A DNA stretch of 41,662 nucleotides, from contig CAKZOC010000134.1 in the NCBI GenBank assembly GCA_937136025.1, positions 1 to 41,662 on the forward strand. The letters run 5' to 3'. This stretch comes from an uncultured Bacteroidota bacterium (GTDB lineage: Bacteria > Bacteroidota > Bacteroidia > Flavobacteriales > Flavobacteriaceae). Positions 23,206 through 31,201 of this stretch are shown piece by piece. Position numbers and translations under genes: made by a program. Within the stretch, counting starts at the first letter, position 1. Every line of letters begins with the position of its first letter. Under the pieces are notes generated by a model. It worked only from the letters and a program-made list of their open reading frames with translations. It was not told where the DNA came from and searched no databases.

Positions 23206-25689
23206 TCAGGATGCGGCATCATCCTCTGCAACTTCTGAATCCCCGGAACTCCCTGCTTCACTATTCAGGTTATTTCTAAGAATATTGAGTTTTTTCAATT
23301 TTGCCATCCAATTTTCCAGGCCTTTTTTCTTTTTTTCCAGATTTACTAGAACTTCCTTCACCAGCGGGTTCTCTTCTGAAGGCTCTGAAAAGAAGTTGAG
23401 GTTATTCTCCAGTTGGCGTATTTCACCCTTTACTTCCTCAATTTTTTTACGGATAAATTGCCGTTCCTGTTCAATGGCATAGGAATCTTCTTCTTTGGCC
23501 AGATCGGCGATCCGATCCCCGTACTTAAGAATTTCAGCCTCCTGTGACCCCACATTGAGTTTGCGGAATAAGGCATCCAGGATTTTATTGAACTTAGACG
23601 TGATGTGCTTCTTGTTCCTCGGGACATGCCCAATGTCCTTCCATTTTTTGATGAAGGCCTGAATGGTTTTCAGGTCTTGTTCACGCTTCCCGGTCAATGT
23701 AAAACTCCGCACCTCGTCGAGTACAGTCAATTTGAGCTCCAGATTCTTTTTTTCCTGGTCAAACGCACTATTTCTGGTGCTGTGTAAGCGGTCGAAGTAG
23801 TGATTGCAGGCGGTTTTAAATTCTTTCCATATCGCATCCGAATACTTCCGCGGCACATGTCCAATTTCCTTCCACTCCCGTTGAATTTTTTTCATCTCCG
23901 GCGTAGCAGTGTCCCAGTCTTCGCTGTCCTTTAGTGCTATGGCTCGCTCAAGCAGGCTTTTTTTCTGGTCCAGATTAACCTGTTGTTCTTTTTTGAGGTT
24001 CTTATAAAACGCATTTTTACTTTGATTAAACTTGCGGACAGCCGCCTTAAATGCGCTCCAGGTAGTTTCATTATCCTTTTGTGGAACTTTACCCGCCTTA
24101 AAGAACTGATCCCGGAGCGTTTCGATTTCCCGTATTTGTTTTTGTATTCCTTTGTGATTTTTTGCAACGATGGAACTCACTTCTTCAATACGGCCGATGA
24201 TCTTTTGTTTTTCTTCCAGATTGCCCTGATAGCGCTTATCGAGTTCCTGGAAATAGCCTTGGCGGCGTTCGTGCATTTTCCGGGTGGCTTCACTGAACCT
24301 TTCCCAGATGGCTTCACGATGTTCTTTGCCGACGGGCCCAATGTCTTCTTTCCAGATTTTATGGAGAATCTGCAGTTCGCGAAAAGCTTTATTGATATCC
24401 GGTTCCTCGAGCAAAGCTTCGGCTCTCTGGCTCAATTTTTCCTTTTCCCCGAGGTTGTGTTTGAAGTCCAGATCTCTCAACTCCCGGTTCAGGGAGAGAA
24501 AATCATAAAATATTTCGAGGTGATGTTGGTAAGTACGCCAAACATCGTTGTATTGGGTGCGCGGCACGGGGCCTGCCTTTTTCCACTGTTCCTGAAGTTC
24601 TTTAAAAGTCTTGTATGTGGAATTCATATCTTCCTCCACATTCACCAGGGCTTTGAGTTGTTCGATAATAGAGAGTCGCTCCTCCAGGTTCTGTTTTAAT
24701 TGTTTCTCCAGATTTTTATAATACTGACTGCGCTGATCGCGATATTCGGAATACAGTTCGTTAAACTGCCTTTTGGTTACCGAATTATAGCTGAAATCAG
24801 AAGCCTCTCCGCCGCGACTGATAAACTCTTCCTTTTTCTCTTCAAGAAATTCCTGAAATTTTAGATCGAATTCCTTGCGAATAGTCTCTACATGACGACG
24901 GATGGATTGGACTTTTTCAGAACGCATCAGACGCTGCAATTCCCCGACCAGATTTTCCATAGACAGGGAATGGTAATCTAAAAAAGGAATCTGATGCCTG
25001 CGCTGATTTTCGGAATCTTCAGCATCTTCAGCGATCGTTTTGTCGATGTCTTCTTCGGAATCTTCGCTATCGTCCGAATCCTCGAATTCGGATACTTCAT
25101 TCGTTTGATCAGAACCCCCTGTTTTTTCTGAAGATTTTCCGGTATCCGAAGACGAGGATTTTTCTTCGGTTTTCGTTGCAACGCCTTCAGCTTCGGGCTC
25201 GGGAGTTTCTTCGGTTTCTGGTTTGGGTGTACTTTCTGCGGTTTCAGAAACAGCGGTTACAGGCACTGATGCAGAAGTTTCCCGGGTTTTGGTCTCGGGT
25301 TCAGGAGTTTCAGCAACAACTCCTTCAGGTTCCGCCTGGTGCGTTTGTTCCGTATCTTCCTGGCTTGTACTTTCAGGTGTTTCAGCTGCAAAGGATTCAG
25401 GCATTACCTCAGAAGTTTCCGGGGTTTTGGTCTCGGGTTCGGGAGTTTCGGCCACAACGGCTTCAGCTAATGGGTCGGGGGTTTCTTTGGTTTTTGTTGG
25501 ATTCGCCAATTCCGTGTCTGTTCCCTGATCCGCCTCAGATTTGAGCTCCGGATTCGTTTTTACTGAGGGTTTCCCAGATTTATTTGCAGCCGCCTCAGGC
25601 GATTTGTTCGCCTGATTCGTCACAGTCTCAGATTGGCTTTTCTCCTCTGCAAGCTTTTCCTGCAGTTCATGTTTCTCCGCTTCGAGCAT
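23206..25689 (-). CDS. DUF349 domain protein with acidic low-complexity N-terminus
   Basis: This 827-residue protein has two distinct parts. Residues 1 to about 240 are highly acidic and rich in Glu, Thr, Pro and Ser, with a repeated unit VVAETPEPETKT. From about 240 onward come helical repeats of DUF349 type with recurring GPVPRTQYNDVW, GPVGKEHREAIW, GKVPQKDNETTW, GHVPRKYSDAIW and GHVPRNKKHI motifs. I count about five such units, then a coiled-coil tail. No signal peptide is seen. DUF349 proteins are widespread in Bacteroidota and their function is unclear. A candidate promoter lies at 25725-25755. The aroE gene is 97 bases upstream on the same strand. Confidence 0.9.
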   Translation of the reverse strand: MLEAEKHELQEKLAEEKSQSETVTNQANKSPEAAANKSGKPSVKTNPELKSEADQGTDTELANPTKTKETPDPLAEAVVAETPEPETKTPETSEVMPESFAAETPESTSQEDTEQTHQAEPEGVVAETPEPETKTRETSASVPVTAVSETAESTPKPETEETPEPEAEGVATKTEEKSSSSDTGKSSEKTGGSDQTNEVSEFEDSDDSEDSEEDIDKTIAEDAEDSENQRRHQIPFLDYHSLSMENLVGELQRLMRSEKVQSIRRHVETIRKEFDLKFQEFLEEKKEEFISRGGEASDFSYNSVTKRQFNELYSEYRDQRSQYYKNLEKQLKQNLEERLSIIEQLKALVNVEEDMNSTYKTFKELQEQWKKAGPVPRTQYNDVWRTYQHHLEIFYDFLSLNRELRDLDFKHNLGEKEKLSQRAEALLEEPDINKAFRELQILHKIWKEDIGPVGKEHREAIWERFSEATRKMHERRQGYFQELDKRYQGNLEEKQKIIGRIEEVSSIVAKNHKGIQKQIREIETLRDQFFKAGKVPQKDNETTWSAFKAAVRKFNQSKNAFYKNLKKEQQVNLDQKKSLLERAIALKDSEDWDTATPEMKKIQREWKEIGHVPRKYSDAIWKEFKTACNHYFDRLHSTRNSAFDQEKKNLELKLTVLDEVRSFTLTGKREQDLKTIQAFIKKWKDIGHVPRNKKHITSKFNKILDALFRKLNVGSQEAEILKYGDRIADLAKEEDSYAIEQERQFIRKKIEEVKGEIRQLENNLNFFSEPSEENPLVKEVLVNLEKKKKGLENWMAKLKKLNILRNNLNSEAGSSGDSEVAEDDAAS
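25273..25466. repeat. Internal direct repeat in the DUF349 gene
   Basis: The 56-base segments 25273-25328 and 25411-25466 differ at about 6 positions and are 138 bases apart, a multiple of three. They encode the two clearest copies of the acidic VVAETPEPETKT unit. The repeat keeps the reading frame. Confidence 0.85.
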
Positions 25690-25724
25690 TTTCGTCTATT
25701 TTCGGATTACGTCGATCTCCTTTT

Positions 25725-25755
25725 CCAAGATACTAACATGTGGGCTGACCACAAA
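25725..25755 (-). promoter_or_regulatory. Candidate promoter of the DUF349 gene
   Basis: On the minus strand TTTG (complement of 25752-25755) and TATCTTGG (complement of 25725-25732, seven of eight matches to TAnnTTTG) are separated by 19 bases. The DUF349 start is 35 bases further on. This suggests separate transcription from aroE. Confidence 0.45.
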
Positions 25756-25786
25756 AGGTATCTCAATTCTTTTTTCCGGAATCCGC

Positions 25787-26533
25787 TTATAAACGAAATC
25801 CCTCCCCCCGGTTCCATATTTCCCAGGATGCTTCAGCCTGCAAATGAAGCATTTCCAAGCCGTTCTTAATTCGTGTTCCGGCCTTCTGACCGCTTTGGAG
25901 AAATGTAGTAAGCTCCGGGTTGTAAATCAGATCGTAAAGCAAGTGGTACTTAGTCAATGCATTATAAGGGATAGGTGGAGCGGCATGTACTTGGGGATAG
26001 GTGCCCAGTGGCGAACAATTGATAAGGATCTGAAAGTTTTTCAGTACGTACCCGTCCAGTTCCTGGTAGCTGAGATTTTCTTTCCCCGGCGACCTGGAAA
26101 CAAAACGATAATGAATTCCGAGTTTGGTCAATCCAAAGGCTATAGCTCGTGCCGCTCCACCCGCACCTAAAATGAGCGCGGCCTTGTCGGTGGGAAGCAG
26201 CAGGGGCCTGAGAGAATTCATAAATCCAATGAGATCGGTATTGTATCCTTCGAGTCCGGCCTTTGTAAAACGAATGGTATTGACCGCTCCAATCTCCGCG
26301 GCGTCTGCGTGCAGGTGGTCCAGAAAAGGACAGATAGCCGTTTTATAGGGAATGGTCACATTAAGACCGGAGAGATGTTTTTCTGAGAGGATTTCTGGAA
26401 ATTTGTCAATTTCAGGGAGGTCAAAAATCTCATACGAGCAATCGGCCAGGCCAAGGGCATCAAATTTAGATTTGAAGTACCCCGGGGAAAACGAATACGA
26501 TATATCCCTGCCGATAAGTCCGAACCTACGCAT
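25787..26533 (-). CDS. aroE: Shikimate dehydrogenase AroE
   Basis: This 248-residue enzyme reduces 3-dehydroshikimate to shikimate with NADPH. Substrate-binding features are SYSFSPGYF (shikimate-binding Ser pair), NVTIPYK with the catalytic Lys, and GYNTD with the catalytic Asp. The Rossmann loop is LGAGGAARAIAFGL. The length is a little short of E. coli AroE but usual for Bacteroidota. Its start overlaps the end of the upstream DUF368 gene by 8 bases, which argues for one transcript. Confidence 0.95.
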   Translation of the reverse strand: MRRFGLIGRDISYSFSPGYFKSKFDALGLADCSYEIFDLPEIDKFPEILSEKHLSGLNVTIPYKTAICPFLDHLHADAAEIGAVNTIRFTKAGLEGYNTDLIGFMNSLRPLLLPTDKAALILGAGGAARAIAFGLTKLGIHYRFVSRSPGKENLSYQELDGYVLKNFQILINCSPLGTYPQVHAAPPIPYNALTKYHLLYDLIYNPELTTFLQSGQKAGTRIKNGLEMLHLQAEASWEIWNRGEGFRL

Positions 26534-27545
26534 CTTTCAACCGATATTTACCATACCATTCCAGGGCGACCAGAAGGACAATTCCCAGGAGTATATAAAC
26601 TACGGCCCACCATGTTTCCGGATTTCCGGGATCGGGAAGATACCGGCTGTAATTCACGATTATGGCATCGCCATTGGAGTCCAGGATGCGATTTCCGGTT
26701 TCATCCATCATGTAAATGGTTTTTTTCCAGGGCCAGACCACCCCGAGGGAACCGGTAATAAATCCAATGATCACGGCAGTAGTAATACTCTTGTAATATT
26801 TCAGTACGTATCCCAGAAGATGCGACAGGGTAACCAGTCCGATGGCGGACCCGGCTGTAAAGACAGAGAGGATAAGGAGTGTTCTTTTCCGTTCCTCATT
26901 GTTGAAAACACTAAAATCTCCAACCACAAATTCGGCCAGGGTGTCGTATAGGGCGTTGACCGAGTCTACCAGCAGCAGAACGTAATTTCCCAGAAGGATC
27001 AGGATAAAAGAACCGGAGAGTCCCGGAAGCGTCATCCCCGATACACTGATGATCCCGCAAAAAAAGATGAACCACAAATTGTCGTTTTCCCGTGCCGGGC
27101 TGAGAAAACTAATAGAGATCCCAACGATGAGCCCAAGGATACCGGCGAGTATGGTTTTTTTATTCCAATCTTCGAATTCTTTGGAAATGAAATAGATAGA
27201 CCCGATGATCATCCCAAAAAAGAGGGACCACACGAAAAGTTCACGACGCTCCAAAAAGTAATCCAGGATTTTTGAAACACTGAAATAACTGAAGAGCATC
27301 CCCAGAATCAGTATGAAGAGAAATGAGCCGTTTACATACTGGGAAAAACTCTTGAACCGTCCGTTGAGCAAAAGTTTGAAAGAGGTAAGGTTGATGCGCT
27401 GGAGGGAGTAAATAAATTCTTCATAGAAACCTACCACAAACGCGACAATTCCCCCGGAAACTCCGGGTACCTTATTGGCGGCCCCCATGGCCAAACCCTT
27501 AATAAATAAGAGGATTTTATCTCCGAATGTCCTGGTTTCACTCAT
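26526..27545 (-). CDS. DUF368 membrane protein, PopT-like polyprenyl-phosphate translocase (copy 2)
   Basis: This 339-residue integral membrane protein has eight or more hydrophobic segments. DUF368 hallmarks are GAANKVPGVSGGIVAF (PGVSGG at about 28-33) and a matching motif in the second half, MTLPGLSGSFILILLGNY. This inverted-repeat design fits transporters. DUF368 proteins of the PopT type recycle undecaprenyl phosphate across the inner membrane for peptidoglycan and glycan synthesis; assignment here rests on family membership. The loop near the C-terminus (YMMDETGNRILDSNGD) is specific to this copy. It starts 4 bases after the end of the other copy, and its end overlaps aroE. Confidence 0.88.
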   Translation of the reverse strand: MSETRTFGDKILLFIKGLAMGAANKVPGVSGGIVAFVVGFYEEFIYSLQRINLTSFKLLLNGRFKSFSQYVNGSFLFILILGMLFSYFSVSKILDYFLERRELFVWSLFFGMIIGSIYFISKEFEDWNKKTILAGILGLIVGISISFLSPARENDNLWFIFFCGIISVSGMTLPGLSGSFILILLGNYVLLLVDSVNALYDTLAEFVVGDFSVFNNEERKRTLLILSVFTAGSAIGLVTLSHLLGYVLKYYKSITTAVIIGFITGSLGVVWPWKKTIYMMDETGNRILDSNGDAIIVNYSRYLPDPGNPETWWAVVYILLGIVLLVALEWYGKYRLKDA

Positions 27546-27549
27546 CGGA

Positions 27550-28473
27550 TTAGGTCATCTTTTTTGACGCCAGTCGCTCGAGAATAAAAATAAGACAAAA
27601 ACCTGCGATAGCAAGTGCCAGGGCTGCTGCCCATTGCGGCTCTTCCGGATAATTCCAAGGGGCGACGACGGTCTCGGATACGGCGATTTCTTTATCGTCA
27701 AAAACCTGGGTTTCGCGAACGATCTTCCACGGCCAGATCTTGGGAAGGGAACCCATAATAAATCCTGTCAGTAGTGCAAGGGTGGCATTTTTAAAGCGGG
27801 AAAACATCCATTTTAAAAGGCGTGCAAAGCTCAAAAGGCCTACGATTGCTCCGGCCCCAACGATTGCAATAATTTGGAGATCCCGCTCATGGACCGCATC
27901 GAGGATCGTCTTATAAGAGCCGAGAAGTACCAGAATAAATGCCCCGGAGATTCCCGGAAGTATCATGGCACAGATAGCGAGCGCTCCAGAAAGAAAGAGA
28001 AAGGGAACCCCGGCTTCCCGCTGAGAAATCGGTAAGGAGACTATGGCGTAGGCGATAAGGGCACCTACAATAGCCATTACGATTATATTGAGTTTCCAAT
28101 GATCAATGGACTTCGCCACATAAATAACACTGGCCAGGACAAGGCCGAAAAAAAAGGACCAGAGCAAAACAGGCTCGTGGGTAAGCAGCCAACTGATGCC
28201 CCGGGCAAGCGAGAATACACTAATGCCAATTCCTGTGAGCAAGGCCAGGAGAAAACCACCATTGAGTTCACGCCAAAAGGCTCCCAAACCTTCTTTTCTC
28301 AAGACACCGATCAGGGAAGGGCGAATGTTGTTTATCGAGCGAATAAGCTCTTCATAAATCCCGGAGATGAACGCGATGGTACCCCCGGAAACCCCGGGTA
28401 CAACATCGGCTGCGCCCATGGCCATTCCCTTTAAAACTACCCATAGATATTGAATCGGACTGCGTCCTTCCAT
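27550..28473 (-). CDS. DUF368 membrane protein, PopT-like polyprenyl-phosphate translocase (copy 1)
   Basis: This 307-residue paralogue of the next gene has the same layout: GAADVVPGVSGGTIAF near the N-terminus (PGVSGG at 26-31) and MILPGISGAFILVLLGSY in the second half. The two copies differ clearly in sequence, so the duplication is old. As a PopT-like protein it would flip undecaprenyl phosphate back to the cytosolic face. The TPR gene ends 28 bases upstream, and the second copy begins 4 bases downstream. Confidence 0.88.
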   Translation of the reverse strand: MEGRSPIQYLWVVLKGMAMGAADVVPGVSGGTIAFISGIYEELIRSINNIRPSLIGVLRKEGLGAFWRELNGGFLLALLTGIGISVFSLARGISWLLTHEPVLLWSFFFGLVLASVIYVAKSIDHWKLNIIVMAIVGALIAYAIVSLPISQREAGVPFLFLSGALAICAMILPGISGAFILVLLGSYKTILDAVHERDLQIIAIVGAGAIVGLLSFARLLKWMFSRFKNATLALLTGFIMGSLPKIWPWKIVRETQVFDDKEIAVSETVVAPWNYPEEPQWAAALALAIAGFCLIFILERLASKKMT

Positions 28474-28501
28474 AGCCGGAGAAAAAGCAAAAATAGCCTT
28501 T

Positions 28502-29902
28502 TTATTTGGAAGCTTTCCGGGATTCCCGAATGAAGCGCTGTACCCATAGGGCCCGTGAGATTTCAGGAAATCTGTTTTCGAAATAGGAGTATTTCTCAGG
28601 GTCTTCTTGCAGGGCCTTTTTCAAGGCATTTTTCCCTTTATCGGGGGCCTGAAGATGCAGGTATACCCCTGCCAGCTGGTAATGCATTTGAGCAGATTCC
28701 GGATGGAATTCACAGCCCTGCTGCAGCACTATTGAAGCAGTTTCGTATTCGTTCGCGTCGCAGAGAATTTCAGCCCAGAGCAACCAGGTGTCTTCCTCGT
28801 AATTTCCAAGCTCCGTAGCCTGTTTAAAGGCGAAGTCCGCTTCGTGAACCTGATTAAGGGCTTTATGAATTATCCCGGAGCGTTTCCAGTATATGGCATT
28901 CTCTCCGTCAATGCTCAGGGCCTTATCGATGTATTCCTGAGCTTTCTGATAATCCTTTTTTTTCAGGTAGTGGTCCGTGATCGCAAGCCATCCCTTATCG
29001 AGAAGCGGATCATCGTGCACCGTGAGGTAGAAGTAATACCGGGCTTTCTCAGGCCGGTTGAGCCGTTCATAACACTTGCCGATACGGAGATAGGCGTGGG
29101 AGGTGGGATCCTCAAGTTCTGTGGTGGTGTTGTAGTTCTCTATGGCCTCTTCATATCGGCCGAGTTTCTCCAGAACTCTTCCCTTTTCGAAATACGCTCC
29201 AAGAAAACTGTCATCGGAAATTATGGCAAAATCAAATGCAGCCAGGGCCTCAGGATACATTTTTACCGCATAATACTGCTTGCCTAACTGATGCCATGCA
29301 ATCTGGCAATAGGGATTGGTGTCCAGATATGTGTTGAGATACCGAATGGCTCCATCGTGCTCGTCGAGGAACTCGTAACAGTAAATGGTGTTATAAAGGG
29401 AGGCATAATCCTCGGGGTCCGCTTCAAGGCAATGAATAAAACACTTCCTGGCCATGGTGTAATCATCGATAAAGAGGTATTCCATCCCCAGGAGTGAATA
29501 CAGATCCGTGGCCTCATCAGTCAACTCCAGTGCTTTGTGCAGGAGTGTAATGGCGCCCAGGTGGTTGTCTTGTTTCGATTGAATATTCGCCCTTTGTACA
29601 AAAATTTCTTCATTGTTGGGCTCGAGGAGTTGCAGTTCATCCAGTACGCGCTCTGCATCTTCAAATTCGTTTTCAAATACCATGACTTCCACGTCCAGCA
29701 AGCGGATATCAAGAGAATTCGGATGCTGTTGCAATCCCATTTTTATGGCCTTTTTTGCCAGGGATACCTTTCCGTGATTCAGGTAATGATGTATGATTTC
29801 TTCAAAATCCTCTGCATCGAAGAAATAGACATCATCTGTCCTGAGCATGGATTCAAATTTTGTAATCGGAGGACCCGGTTGTTCACTGGAGTCTAATGCC
29901 AT
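28502..29902 (-). CDS. Tetratricopeptide repeat protein
   Basis: This 466-residue protein is made almost wholly of TPR helices. Repeats are plain: EATDLYSLLGMEYLFIDDYT, PEDYASLYNTIYCYEFLDEH, GAYFEKGRVLEKLGRYEEAI, SHAYLRIGKCYERLNRPEKA, and others, about ten units. There is no signal peptide, so it is probably a cytosolic scaffold. No partner can be named from sequence. It precedes the DUF368 pair and is separated from the aminotransferase gene by 90 bases, with no convincing terminator between. Confidence 0.9.
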   Translation of the reverse strand: MALDSSEQPGPPITKFESMLRTDDVYFFDAEDFEEIIHHYLNHGKVSLAKKAIKMGLQQHPNSLDIRLLDVEVMVFENEFEDAERVLDELQLLEPNNEEIFVQRANIQSKQDNHLGAITLLHKALELTDEATDLYSLLGMEYLFIDDYTMARKCFIHCLEADPEDYASLYNTIYCYEFLDEHDGAIRYLNTYLDTNPYCQIAWHQLGKQYYAVKMYPEALAAFDFAIISDDSFLGAYFEKGRVLEKLGRYEEAIENYNTTTELEDPTSHAYLRIGKCYERLNRPEKARYYFYLTVHDDPLLDKGWLAITDHYLKKKDYQKAQEYIDKALSIDGENAIYWKRSGIIHKALNQVHEADFAFKQATELGNYEEDTWLLWAEILCDANEYETASIVLQQGCEFHPESAQMHYQLAGVYLHLQAPDKGKNALKKALQEDPEKYSYFENRFPEISRALWVQRFIRESRKASK

Positions 29903-29992
29903 ACATGACGTCTTGGATACTGTTTGTATGGATCTAAAAATATTTTTTTTAGGCAGTTATGCAGGCTCTCCCAATGCTTTCTTATCAACAAA

Positions 29993-31201
29993 TTAGTTAA
30001 CACCACCATTATTGTACCGCTGGAGTACCCGTAAAATAAGGGTGCAGCCCTGTTTGATTTCTGCTTCACTCAGGGTCAGGGGAGGACTGATGCGTACTGC
30101 CCGGGGTTCAAAAAGCAGCCAGAAAAGCAGCAGCCCTTCTTTCTGAGCTTCGAGGACGAGATAGTCGGCAATAGCAGCAGATTCCATAATCAGTGCGAGC
30201 ATCAGCCCCCTGCCGCGAATCTCAGAGATGGCCGGGTGCACCAGATAACTTCGAATCAGGGATTCCTTTTTCAAGGTGTCGGGGATAAGAGGGGTTCTTT
30301 GAAGAACTTTCAGGGTGGCCAGGGCCGCTGCGGCTATCACCGGATTTCCCCCGAAGGTGGTAATATGACCTAATTTCGGATCCTGAAGCGTATCCATGTG
30401 TGTCCTGGAAGCGGTAAAAGCCCCGATGGGCAGTCCCGAAGCCATTCCCTTACCCATGACCAGAATGTCCGGGATACAGTTGAATTGCTCGAAGGCGAAC
30501 AGGGTCCCTGTTCTTCCGAATCCGGGTTGTATCTCGTCGAGAATCAATAAGGCTCCTGTTTCGTCACAGCGTCGGCGGACCTGTTGGAGGTAGTCTGCTT
30601 CGGGGAGTATAAAGCCGGCTCCACCCTGAATCGTCTCCAGGATAACCGCAGCTGTTTTGGAACTAATGGTTTCAAGCGATTGGGTATTGTTGAAGTCGAT
30701 ATGGCGAATATCCGGGAGTAATGGGCGAAAAGGCGCCTTTCGGGCCTCAAAATCCGTAAGACTTAAGCTCCCTATGGTATTGCCGTGATAGGCGTTTCTT
30801 GCAGAGATGAGTTCAGATCTGCCGGTAACCCTTCGCGCCAGTTTGATAGCCCCTTCCATGGCCTCGGTACCCGAGTTCACAAGATAAGTCGTTTGAAGCG
30901 GATAGGGCAGTGCCTCGGCTAGAGCCTTGCAGAGATCGAGCGCCGGGCTCTGAATGAATTCCCCGTAGACCATCACATGCATGTACTTGTCTGCCTGCTG
31001 CTTAACGGCAGCGACTACTTCCGGATGGCTATGTCCAAGGGATACCGCGGAAACCCCGGCTACAAAGTCCAGATAGGCCCTTCCCTGAACGTCGTAAATA
31101 TAGCTGCCAGAAGCATGTGAAATTTCGAGACCCAGTGGATGTGGCGTGGTTTGGCTCTGATAGGCCCGAAAATCTGATGTCTTGTCTTTGGAAGTACTCA
31201 C
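29993..31201 (-). CDS. Class III aminotransferase (ornithine/acetylornithine aminotransferase-like)
   Basis: This 402-residue PLP enzyme has the class III signature LLILDEIQPGFGRTGTLFAFE with Asp222 for the pyridine nitrogen, and the Schiff-base Lys251 in LVMGKGMASGLP. The PLP phosphate site NSGTEAMEGAIKLAR is present. Members act on ornithine, acetylornithine, 4-aminobutyrate or other omega-amino acids; which one is not resolved. The start is GTG at 31201, overlapping the upstream stop as GTGA. No arginine-synthesis genes are adjacent, so acetylornithine aminotransferase is less likely here than a general omega-aminotransferase. Confidence 0.88.
   Translation of the reverse strand: MSTSKDKTSDFRAYQSQTTPHPLGLEISHASGSYIYDVQGRAYLDFVAGVSAVSLGHSHPEVVAAVKQQADKYMHVMVYGEFIQSPALDLCKALAEALPYPLQTTYLVNSGTEAMEGAIKLARRVTGRSELISARNAYHGNTIGSLSLTDFEARKAPFRPLLPDIRHIDFNNTQSLETISSKTAAVILETIQGGAGFILPEADYLQQVRRRCDETGALLILDEIQPGFGRTGTLFAFEQFNCIPDILVMGKGMASGLPIGAFTASRTHMDTLQDPKLGHITTFGGNPVIAAAALATLKVLQRTPLIPDTLKKESLIRSYLVHPAISEIRGRGLMLALIMESAAIADYLVLEAQKEGLLLFWLLFEPRAVRISPPLTLSEAEIKQGCTLILRVLQRYNNGGVN

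Noticed and set aside
23983..24699. Long plus-strand open frame (238 codons) inside the DUF349 gene
   Set aside because: It is antisense to the helical DUF349 repeats. The hydrophobic Phe/Leu-rich product is what the reverse of Glu/Lys-rich codons gives, and it resembles no family.
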